DNA of 8,927 nt from Porphyrobacter sp. (GTDB lineage Bacteria; Pseudomonadota; Alphaproteobacteria; Sphingomonadales; Sphingomonadaceae), in contig JACIYY010000293.1 of the NCBI GenBank assembly GCA_014359685.1, positions 1 through 8,927 of the forward strand. The letters are read 5' to 3'. Positions 1 to 5,861 of the stretch are shown here, one piece after another (within the stretch, counting starts at the first letter, position 1; every line of letters begins with the position of its first letter). A program made the position numbers and the translations under genes. The notes beneath the pieces were generated by a model. It worked only from the letters and a program-made list of their open reading frames with translations. It had not been told where the DNA came from and ran no database searches.

Positions 1-1
1 T

Positions 2-40
2 GCGCCTAGCACGCTTGATTGGCGGGCGCGCCTAGCACGC
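2..40. repeat. 13-bp direct repeat, two copies (2-14 and 28-40)
   Basis: The sequence GCGCCTAGCACGC occurs at 2-14 and again, identically, at 28-40, a period of 26 bp. The second copy ends just before the Shine-Dalgarno-like AGGGGAGG (41-48) of the first gene. Each copy contains a TAG, so the first could hold the stop codon of a gene lying to the left, but the window is too short there to tell. It may be a small tandem duplication of a gene end or a paired protein-binding site. No function can be assigned. Confidence 0.6.
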
Positions 41-50
41 AGGGGAGGCC

Positions 51-632
51 ATGAAAACGGACCAGCGGGCGGACGAGCCGAGACTGCTGCTGCGGCCCCA
101 TCCGGCGTGCCCGCCGCTGGCGGTCAGCGCGATCGCCGCGCGGGTGCTTCCGGTCGAGGGGCCGTGGCTCCGGCTGCGTTGGCGGATCGATGGCGCCGGC
201 CGGCTGGTGGCGCCACCCTTCGCCGGCAAGGGCCGCGCCGACGGGCTGTGGCGCACCACCTGTTTCGAGCTGTTCCTGCGCCCGGCCGGCGGCGCGGGCG
301 GCTATGCCGAGTTCAACCTCTCCCCGTCGGAACGGTGGGCGGCCTACGATTTCGACGCACCAAGGATGGGGATGCGCGAACGCGCGGTGCCGCACGGTCC
401 GGTCTGCACGCTGCGGCGGGGCGGATCGGTGGCGATCTTCGATGCCGCGATCCCGCTGGGCGCGCTGCCGGCCGGCGACTGCGCGATGGGGCTGAGCGCG
501 GTGGTGGAGGAAGCAGGCGACGATGGGGAGGCCGTGCTGTCCTACTGGGCGCTGGCGCATCGCGGCGCGGTGCCCGATTTCCACGACCCGGCTTGCTTCA
601 CCGCCGCGCTTGCGGCACCCGCCGCCCGATGA
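51..632 (+). CDS. DOMON-like domain protein (murB-like DOMON family)
   Basis: This 193-residue protein has no signal peptide or membrane segment, so it is probably cytoplasmic. The middle carries the block typical of small alphaproteobacterial DOMON-like proteins: DGLWRTTCFELFL (about 64-76), then YAEFNLSPSERWAAYDF (about 85-101). A C-terminal SYWALAH..PDFHDP..F block lies at about 163-183. DOMON folds are beta-sandwiches that bind heme or sugars in better-studied members. From memory, this subgroup is catalogued as MurB-like DOMON, but no ligand is established and no enzymatic motif is visible. The ATG start at 51 is preceded by AGGGGAGG (41-48) at 2-nt spacing, slightly short, so the exact start is a little uncertain. 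Its stop overlaps the next start as ATGA, so the two genes are almost certainly co-transcribed and translationally coupled, which points to a shared role in amino-sugar or wall-fragment metabolism (inference). Confidence 0.8.
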   Translation: MKTDQRADEPRLLLRPHPACPPLAVSAIAARVLPVEGPWLRLRWRIDGAGRLVAPPFAGKGRADGLWRTTCFELFLRPAGGAGGYAEFNLSPSERWAAYDFDAPRMGMRERAVPHGPVCTLRRGGSVAIFDAAIPLGALPAGDCAMGLSAVVEEAGDDGEAVLSYWALAHRGAVPDFHDPACFTAALAAPAAR

Positions 633-1828
633 AATTCGGCATCGACCGCCTGCTCGCCGACCCGCAGCTGCTGCGCCAGCTTGCGGGCAAGCGCGTCGCG
701 CTGGTCGCGCATCCCGCCTCGGTCACCGCCGACCTGACCCATTCGCTCGACGCGCTGATCGCCGCCGGCGTGCAGGTGACCGCCGCCTTCGGCCCGCAGC
801 ACGGGATCCGCGGCGACAAGCAGGACAACATGGTCGAAACCGAGGACGAGACCGATCCGCGCTACGGCATCCCGGTGTTCAGCCTCTATGGACAGGTGCG
901 CCGCCCGACCGGGCGGATGATGGAGGCGGCCGACCTGTTCCTGTTCGACCTGCAGGATCTCGGCTGCCGCATCTACACCTTCTGCACCACGCTGCTCTAC
1001 CTGCTGGAGGAGGCGGCGCGCGCCGACAAGACGGTGTGGGTGCTCGACCGGCCCAATCCGGCGGGGCGCCCGGTGGAAGGCACGCTGCTGGTGCCGGGGC
1101 AGGAAAGCTTCGTCGGGGCCGGGCCGATGCCGATGCGCCACGGGCTGACCATGGGGGAGATGGCCGGCTGGTTCGTGCGCCGCTTCGCGCTTGCCGTCGA
1201 TTGCCGGGTGATCGCGATGGAAGGCTGGCAACCCGATGCCGCGCCGGGCTTCGGCTGGCCGGACAGCCGCATCTGGATCAATCCCAGCCCCAATGCCGCG
1301 ACGCTCAACATGGCGCGCGCCTATGCCGGAACGGTGATGCTGGAGGGCACGACCCTGTCTGAAGGACGCGGCACGACCCGCCCGCTGGAGGTGCTGTTCG
1401 GCGCGCCCGATCTCGATGCCCGGGCCGTGCTGGCGCAGATGCACCGCCGCGCGCCCGACTGGCTGAACGGCTGCGCGCTGCGCGAGTGCTGGTTCACCCC
1501 GACCTTCCACAAGGACGCAGCAATGCTGTGCAACGGCTTGATGATCCATGCAGAAGGCGCGTTCTACGATCCGGCGGCGTTCCGCCCGTGGCGGCTGCAG
1601 GCGCTCGCCTTCAAGGCGATCCGCGACCTCTGCCCGGACTACCCGCTATGGCGCGACTTCGCCTATGAATACGAGTTCGAGCGGCTCGCCATCGATGTCA
1701 TCAATGGCGGCCCGGCCTTGCGCGAATGGGTCGATGACATGGCCGCGCAGCCGGGCGACCTCGATGCGCTGGCCGGGGCCGACGAGGCCCGCTGGCGCGC
1801 CGAGATCGCCGATCTGCTGCTCTATTAG
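629..1828 (+). CDS. DUF1343 protein, NamZ-like exo-beta-N-acetylmuramidase family (GH171)
   Basis: This 399-residue protein belongs to the DUF1343 family, whose characterised members (NamZ of Bacillus subtilis, GH171) remove terminal MurNAc from peptidoglycan fragments. Visible family landmarks are FGIDRLL (3-9), the Rossmann-like strand KRVALVAHP (21-29), GPQHGIRGD (55-63), SLYG (85-88), FDLQDLGCRIYTF (106-118), VLDRPNPAG (138-146) and LEGTTLSEGRGTT (238-250). The N terminus starts directly at the conserved domain without a signal peptide, unlike secreted NamZ, so it probably acts in the cytoplasm, for example in wall recycling (inference). The motif usually written EHG reads QHG here, with Gln at residue 57. 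The ATG lies in an ATGA overlap with the upstream DOMON-like gene. The 3' end faces a convergent gene only 7 bp away. Family membership is secure; the activity of this QHG version is not. Confidence 0.88.
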   Translation: MKFGIDRLLADPQLLRQLAGKRVALVAHPASVTADLTHSLDALIAAGVQVTAAFGPQHGIRGDKQDNMVETEDETDPRYGIPVFSLYGQVRRPTGRMMEAADLFLFDLQDLGCRIYTFCTTLLYLLEEAARADKTVWVLDRPNPAGRPVEGTLLVPGQESFVGAGPMPMRHGLTMGEMAGWFVRRFALAVDCRVIAMEGWQPDAAPGFGWPDSRIWINPSPNAATLNMARAYAGTVMLEGTTLSEGRGTTRPLEVLFGAPDLDARAVLAQMHRRAPDWLNGCALRECWFTPTFHKDAAMLCNGLMIHAEGAFYDPAAFRPWRLQALAFKAIRDLCPDYPLWRDFAYEYEFERLAIDVINGGPALREWVDDMAAQPGDLDALAGADEARWRAEIADLLLY

Positions 1829-1835
1829 CCGCTAC

Positions 1836-2255
1836 TCAGCGCGTGGAGGCGGGGGCAGGGGGCTGCCCGCGATGCTGCTCCAGCGCCGGATCGATCCGCG
1901 CCCAGTCCGGCGCATCGGCGGTCCAGATCGCCATCTGCGGCGCCAGCCCGTGCCCCGGATCGAGGAATCCCAGCCGGATGGTGCGGAATTGCGGCCGGGC
2001 AGACGATTGGGCCATCACCGGCGTGCCGCACCGGGCGCAGAAGCTTTGCGTCAGCGTGTTGCCGCTGGCCGCGACATAGGCGTGGGTGGCGAGCTCGCCG
2101 GACAGGCGGACATCGGCGGTGGCGAACATCGCATTGTGGGTCGGCCCGCCGCCGGCGACCTGCTGGCATTGGCGGCACCAGCACTGCCGCACCGCCATCG
2201 CCGCGCCCTCGATCCTCGCCGTGATGGCCCCGCAGGCGCATCGTCCGCTGATCAT
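1836..2255 (-). CDS. GFA-family zinc-binding protein (Gfa/CENP-V fold)
   Basis: This 139-residue protein has the complete cysteine pattern of the GFA family: CxC near the N terminus (C6, C8), CxCxxC (C25, C27, C30) and CxxC (C73, C76), which bind two zinc ions in the family's structures. The founding member, Gfa of Paracoccus denitrificans, was reported to speed condensation of formaldehyde with glutathione. Most members have unknown substrates, so the formaldehyde role should not be assumed. A well-placed GGAGGAC (plus-strand positions 2263-2269) supports the ATG at 2255. The last 15 or so residues are Pro/Ala-rich and probably disordered. It is transcribed alone, convergent with the DUF1343 gene and divergent from the small gene at 2333. 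The gshB gene about 5 kb away would supply glutathione, but this proximity is probably coincidental. Confidence 0.9.
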   Translation of the reverse strand: MISGRCACGAITARIEGAAMAVRQCWCRQCQQVAGGGPTHNAMFATADVRLSGELATHAYVAASGNTLTQSFCARCGTPVMAQSSARPQFRTIRLGFLDPGHGLAPQMAIWTADAPDWARIDPALEQHRGQPPAPASTR

Positions 2256-2280
2256 CGACTGTCCTCCATCGGCCTGTCAC

Positions 2281-2306
2281 GGAAACGTCACACGAGCTCC
2301 CGCGTT
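2281..2306 (+). promoter_or_regulatory. Possible EcfG-type (general stress) ECF sigma promoter
   Basis: GGAAA(C) at 2281-2286 and CGTT at 2303-2306 resemble the alphaproteobacterial EcfG promoter pattern GGAAC-N16/17-CGTT; reading the first element as GGAAA gives a 17-nt spacer. The CGTT ends 26 nt before the start codon of the 76-aa gene, leaving a short leader that carries AAGGAG (2319-2324). A second site of the same form stands before the gene at 8869. The fifth base of the -35 element deviates from consensus, so this is a plausible but unproven call. Confidence 0.4.
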
Positions 2307-2332
2307 GTAGCCCCACACAAGGAGAATGGAAG

Positions 2333-2563
2333 ATGGCGAAGAAATACAAGGCGCCCAAGTCGATCCTCGGCTTCCCGCTGTCGAAGGGCACGCGCAAGGA
2401 TCTGAGGAAGCTGATGAAGATGCTGGAGCACCCGAAGACGCGCACCATGGCGGTCACCGCCGCCAGCGGCCTTGCCGCCTTTCTCGGCGAACGCTTCGCC
2501 GAGCACCGCCAGACCGAGCGCGAGCGGGCCGCGGCCGCCCCCGAGCGCAGCGTGCCGCACTGA
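2333..2563 (+). CDS. Small uncharacterised basic protein, 76 aa
   Basis: I do not recognise a named family. The first 37 residues are strongly basic (eleven Lys, four Arg) and include MAKKYKAPKSILGF and a probable amphipathic helix KDLRKLMKMLEHPK (22-35). A mildly hydrophobic Ala/Gly-rich stretch follows at about 38-52 (TMAVTAASGLAAFLG), too short and weak for a confident membrane helix. The tail is charged and Ala-rich. The start at 2333 has AAGGAG (2319-2324) at 8-nt spacing; the out-of-frame ATG at 2326 lies only 1 nt from that site and is rejected. The gene stands alone, divergent from the GFA gene and convergent with parE, 30 bp from its end. An EcfG-like promoter just upstream suggests stress or stationary-phase expression. 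It could bind nucleic acid or acidic membrane lipid, but this is only a guess from charge. Confidence 0.75.
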   Translation: MAKKYKAPKSILGFPLSKGTRKDLRKLMKMLEHPKTRTMAVTAASGLAAFLGERFAEHRQTERERAAAAPERSVPH

Positions 2564-2593
2564 ACCGGGCGCACTGAACCTGCGCGTGCCGGA

Positions 2594-4585
2594 TCAGGCG
2601 TCGATCAGGTCGCGGTCGAGCTCTCCGGCGCGGTTCTGGATGAAGTTGAAGCGGTGTTCGGGGTTGCGGCCCATCAACTGATCGACCAGCTCCTTCACCG
2701 CGTGGCGCTGCTCGTGCTGTTCGGGCAGGGTGACGCGGATCATCGCGCGTGTGCGCGGGTCCATCGTCGTTTCGCGCAATTGCTGGGGGTTCATCTCGCC
2801 CAGCCCCTTGAAGCGGGAGACTTCGACCTTGCGGCCCTTGAACACGGTCGCCTCCAGCTCCGCCCGGTGGGCATCGTCGCGGGCGTAGCGGCTGTCCTTG
2901 CCGGCGGTCAGGCGATAGAGCGGCGGCTGCGCGAGATAGAGATAGCCGCCGCGCACCAGCTCCGGCATCTCCTGAAAGAAGAACGTCATCAGCAGCGTCG
3001 CGATGTGTGCGCCGTCGACGTCGGCATCGGTCATGATGACCACCCGGTCGTAACGAAGGGCGGCAGGGTCGCAGTCGCGGCGGGTTCCGCAGCCCAGCGC
3101 CAGCACCAGGTCGGCGATTTCCGAATTGGCGCGGATCTTGTCGGCGCTGGCGCTGGCGACGTTGAGGATCTTGCCGCGGATCGGCAGGATCGCCTGGGTC
3201 TTGCGGTCGCGCGCCTGCTTGGCGCTGCCGCCCGCGCTGTCGCCTTCGACGATGAACAATTCGGTCTCGCCGTCGCCTTCGCCGGTGCAGTCGGTCAGCT
3301 TGCCGGGCAGGCGCAGCCTTTTGCCGCTGGTGGCGGTCTTGCGCTTGACCTCGCGCTCCGCCTTGCGGCGCAGGCGCTCCTCCATCCGTTCGGTGATGGC
3401 GCCCAGCAGCGCGCGGCCGCGCTCCATATTGTCGCTGAGGAAATGGTCGAAATGGTCGCGCAGCGCCGCTTCCACCAGCCGCGCCGCTTCCGGGCTGGTC
3501 AGCCGGTCCTTGGTCTGGCTCTGGAATTGCGGTTCGCGGATGAACACGCTGAGCATGATCTCCGCACCCGCCATCACGTCATCGGCAGTGATCTCCCGCG
3601 CCTTGCGGGTGTTGGTCAGCTCCGCGAAGGCGCGCATCCCTTTGGTCAGCGCGGCGCGAAGGCCCTGTTCGTGGGTGCCGCCATCGGGCGTGGGCACGGT
3701 GTTGCAGTACCAGCTGGTCGCCCCGTCGGACCATAGCGGCCAGGCGATCGCCCATTCGACCCGGCCCTGCCACTGCCCGTCCTGCGCGGGAAAATCCTGG
3801 CTGCCGGCGAAAAACTCGCTGGTCACGCATTCGCGGGTGCCGACCTGTTCGGCCAGATGATCGGCGAGGCCGCCGGGGAACTGGAACACCGCCTCTTCCG
3901 GCACTCCGTCGCCGGCCAGCGAGGGGGCGCATTTCCAGCGGATCTCCACCCCTGCGAACAGATAGGCCTTGGACCGGGCGAGCCGGAACAGCCGCGCCGG
4001 CTTGAACGCCCGGTCGCCGAAGATCGCCAGGTCGGGCGTGAAGGCGACGCTGGTGCCGCGCCGGTTGGCGGCCGCGCCGATCCGCTCCAGCGGCCCGAGG
4101 GGCTGGCCGGCGGCGAATTCCTGCGCGAACACCTCGCGGTTGCGCGCGACCTCCACGCGGGTGTTGCTGGACAGGGCGTTGACGACGCTGATCCCGACGC
4201 CGTGCAGGCCGCCGCTGGTGGCATAGGCCTTGCCGGAAAACTTGCCGCCCGAATGGAGCGTGGTGAGGATCACCTCCAGCGTCGACTTACCCGGATATCG
4301 GGGATGCTCGTCCACCGGGATGCCGCGCCCGTTGTCGGTCACGGTCAGGCGGTTGCCTTCGCCCAGGATCACCTCGATGCGGTTGGCGTGGCCGGCGACC
4401 GCCTCGTCCATCGAATTGTCGATGACCTCGGCGGCAAGGTGGTGGAGCGCGCGTTCGTCCGTGCCGCCGATATACATTCCGGGGCGGCGGCGGACGGGCT
4501 CCAGCCCCTCCAGCACCTCGATCGCCGAGGCATTGTAGTCGCCGCCATCGCTCTTGGGCAGCTCGTCGAACAGGTCGTTGGCCAT
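2594..4585 (-). CDS. parE: DNA topoisomerase IV subunit B (ParE)
   Basis: This 663-residue ATPase subunit of topoisomerase IV pairs with ParC to decatenate daughter chromosomes and relax supercoils. The N-terminal GHKL ATPase shows EVLEGLEPVRRRPGMYIGG (23-41), the catalytic Glu53 and Mg-ligand Asn57 in EVIDNSMDEA, DNGRGIP (84-90) and the ATP-lid glycines SGGLHGVG (124-131). The transducer QTK loop is at 357-359. The TOPRIM domain has EGDSAGG (447-453) and DADVDG (520-525), the metal-binding acidic residues. ParE rather than GyrB is indicated by length, by the absence of the large GyrB insertion and by the QLRETTMDP segment near the C terminus. The parC partner is not in the window. No clear Shine-Dalgarno precedes the ATG, see findings. 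The stop is 30 bp from the convergent 76-aa gene. A strong hairpin separates it from the upstream lipoprotein gene, so independent transcription is likely. Confidence 0.97.
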   Translation of the reverse strand: MANDLFDELPKSDGGDYNASAIEVLEGLEPVRRRPGMYIGGTDERALHHLAAEVIDNSMDEAVAGHANRIEVILGEGNRLTVTDNGRGIPVDEHPRYPGKSTLEVILTTLHSGGKFSGKAYATSGGLHGVGISVVNALSSNTRVEVARNREVFAQEFAAGQPLGPLERIGAAANRRGTSVAFTPDLAIFGDRAFKPARLFRLARSKAYLFAGVEIRWKCAPSLAGDGVPEEAVFQFPGGLADHLAEQVGTRECVTSEFFAGSQDFPAQDGQWQGRVEWAIAWPLWSDGATSWYCNTVPTPDGGTHEQGLRAALTKGMRAFAELTNTRKAREITADDVMAGAEIMLSVFIREPQFQSQTKDRLTSPEAARLVEAALRDHFDHFLSDNMERGRALLGAITERMEERLRRKAEREVKRKTATSGKRLRLPGKLTDCTGEGDGETELFIVEGDSAGGSAKQARDRKTQAILPIRGKILNVASASADKIRANSEIADLVLALGCGTRRDCDPAALRYDRVVIMTDADVDGAHIATLLMTFFFQEMPELVRGGYLYLAQPPLYRLTAGKDSRYARDDAHRAELEATVFKGRKVEVSRFKGLGEMNPQQLRETTMDPRTRAMIRVTLPEQHEQRHAVKELVDQLMGRNPEHRFNFIQNRAGELDRDLIDA

Positions 4586-4591
4586 CGCGCC

Positions 4592-4620
4592 ACTAAGCGC
4601 CAGCGCGCCGGGGAGCGCAA
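4592..4620 (-). promoter_or_regulatory. Weak candidate parE promoter
   Basis: On the minus strand TTGCGC (4615-4620) and CTTAGT (4592-4597) are separated by exactly 17 nt, a housekeeping-type geometry, though the -10 matches TATAAT at only three of six positions. Initiation about 7 nt downstream would fall at or next to the A of the parE ATG (4585), giving a leaderless mRNA. That would fit the absence of a Shine-Dalgarno. Low confidence, because GC-rich promoters are hard to read by eye. Confidence 0.18.
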
Positions 4621-4638
4621 GCGGCGCGGCGGACTTAT

Positions 4639-4667
4639 CGGCAGGCGGCGGGAGACCGCCGCTGCCG
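4639..4667 (-). terminator. Strong GC hairpin downstream of the PBP-activator gene
   Basis: CGGCAG-G-CGGCGG (4639-4651), a GAGA loop (4652-4655), then CCGCCGCTGCCG (4656-4667) form a 12-bp GC-rich stem with one bulged G. The hairpin begins 10 nt past the stop of the lipoprotein gene on the minus strand. The following minus-strand sequence starts ATAAGTCC, so there is no real U-tract. It may be a degenerate terminator, a 3'-end stabiliser or an attenuator ahead of parE. The structure is read directly from sequence; the terminator role is inference. Confidence 0.45.
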
Positions 4668-4677
4668 CGCCGCTGTG

Positions 4678-5829
4678 CTATTCGAAGCGCTGGGGCGCCG
4701 GATCGACCACGCTGATGGTGCGTGCGCCGACCTGGCGGACTTCCATCGCCCGCTCCACCACGCCGTCGCTGCCGAAGCGGAACGGCCCGTCAATGCCGAG
4801 GAAGCCGCCCCGGTCGAGCAGCTCGCCCGCCGGGAAGGCGCGGCCCGGCCGCCAGTCCTGCGCCACCCGCAGCGCCAGCAGCACCGCATCGTAGCCCAAA
4901 GTCGCGATCCGATAGGGTTGCTCCCCGAAACGGGCGCGATAGCTGTCGACGAACTGGCGATAACGGTCGTCGGACACGGCCGAGAACAAGGCGCCGCGCA
5001 TCGCCGGGGCGTTGGCGATGCTCGCCTCGCCGCTCCACAGCTCGGTGCCCAGCAGGCGGGGGCGGGTCGCGCCGCGGGTCAGCGGGGCGGCGGCCATGAT
5101 CGACAGGCGCGGCCCTTCGGCGATCAGCACCGCGTCGAACCCGCCGTCAGCCGCCAGCCGCTCCGCCGCGCTGACGATCGAGGTGTTGCCCCGGTCGTAG
5201 CGCTCGACGCTCGCCACTGTCCCGCCGGCACCGGTGGCGGCGCGCGACAGGGCGTCGGCGGCGCGGGCGCCGTAATCGCCGGTCGGCACCAGCGCGGCGA
5301 AGCGGCGCGCGCCCTGGCCGGCCGCATAGCCGACCGTGCGGGCGACCGATTGTTCGGGGATGTGGCCCATCACGAACACGTCGCGCGCGGCGATCGAGCT
5401 GTCGTTGGAGAACGAGATCAGCGGCACATCGGCCGGCCGCGCCTGCGCCAGCACCGGCGCCACGTCTTCGCGCAGCAGCGGCCCCAGGATCAGCTTGTTG
5501 CCGTCGGCAATCGCCCGCGCCGCCGCCGTCTCGGCACCGGTGGCGGTGTCGTAGGTGGTGATCCGCAGGTTCTCCGCCGAAGTATCGAGCAGCGCCATGG
5601 TGGCGGCATTGGCGAGCGAGCGGCCGACCGCGCCATTGCTGCCGGTCGTCGGCACCAGCAGCGCGATCCGGTGGCGCGCGGTATCGGTCGGCAGCACATC
5701 CGCGCTCGGCCCGGCCGGCGGCGGGGGTGCGGCGGGGCCCCGGTCGCCGCGGTCGGGGATCGCCTGGCAGGCGGAGAGCAGAATCGTCAGCAGGATCGCG
5801 CCCCATGCGCGCCGGATCGTCGCCACCAT
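4678..5829 (-). CDS. Penicillin-binding protein activator, LpoA-like lipoprotein
   Basis: The 383-residue lipoprotein opens with a short basic N terminus (RR at 6-7), a hydrophobic segment (about 9-18) and the lipobox LSAC, so the mature protein begins at Cys21. Gln at +2 gives no inner-membrane retention signal, which favours the outer membrane. A Pro/Gly-rich linker follows, then one type I periplasmic-binding fold from about residue 45, starting RHRIALLVPTTGSNGAVG. This matches the C-terminal domain of E. coli LpoA, which stimulates PBP1A. The N-terminal TPR domain of enterobacterial LpoA is absent, as seen in alphaproteobacterial versions. ABC-transporter binding proteins share this fold, but the lipobox and the rsmI/yraN neighbours favour a PBP activator. 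The ATG at 5829 is chosen because AAGGGGAG (5838-5845) lies 8 nt upstream; a GTG at 5835 would be only 2 nt from it. Confidence 0.85.
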   Translation of the reverse strand: MVATIRRAWGAILLTILLSACQAIPDRGDRGPAAPPPPAGPSADVLPTDTARHRIALLVPTTGSNGAVGRSLANAATMALLDTSAENLRITTYDTATGAETAAARAIADGNKLILGPLLREDVAPVLAQARPADVPLISFSNDSSIAARDVFVMGHIPEQSVARTVGYAAGQGARRFAALVPTGDYGARAADALSRAATGAGGTVASVERYDRGNTSIVSAAERLAADGGFDAVLIAEGPRLSIMAAAPLTRGATRPRLLGTELWSGEASIANAPAMRGALFSAVSDDRYRQFVDSYRARFGEQPYRIATLGYDAVLLALRVAQDWRPGRAFPAGELLDRGGFLGIDGPFRFGSDGVVERAMEVRQVGARTISVVDPAPQRFE

Positions 5830-5837
5830 CTTCACCG

Positions 5838-5845
5838 CTCCCCTT
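5838..5845 (-). promoter_or_regulatory. Shine-Dalgarno fixing the PBP-activator start
   Basis: The minus-strand AAGGGGAG stands 8 nt before ATG 5829 and only 2 nt before the in-frame GTG 5835, so the ATG is the likelier start. The site sits inside the 32-bp gap between the two divergent start codons. It occupies a large share of that gap and limits the room for promoter elements there. Confidence 0.6.
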
Positions 5846-5861
5846 GTGTCGCCTCGGGCGG

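Noticed and set aside
22..33. 12-bp identity GCGGGCGCGCCT with 8779-8790
   Set aside because: All-GC short words recur by chance in such DNA; there is no extended similarity suggesting flanking repeats of a mobile element.
107..628. Upstream in-frame extension of the DUF1343 gene giving a 573-aa protein
   Set aside because: The extension overlaps the DOMON-like gene, reads as Arg/Gly/Ala-rich GC shadow, and the conserved domain starts exactly at ATG 629.
542..1549. 335-aa open frame on the minus strand across the DUF1343 gene
   Set aside because: It is antisense to a clearly conserved gene and its His/Arg/Gln-rich composition is typical of high-GC shadow frames.
1836..2255. Calling the GFA protein a formaldehyde-detoxifying enzyme because gshB is nearby
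   Set aside because: The genes are about 5 kb apart in separate operons, and most GFA proteins have no proven link to formaldehyde.
2326..2577. Alternative ATG at 2326 in another frame (83 aa)
   Set aside because: It is 1 nt from the AAGGAG site, and its acidic/Arg-rich translation has no coherent pattern; the 2333 start has 8-nt spacing.
2654..3736. 360-aa open frame on the plus strand across parE
   Set aside because: It is antisense to the TOPRIM and ATPase coding sequence of parE and has no recognisable domain.
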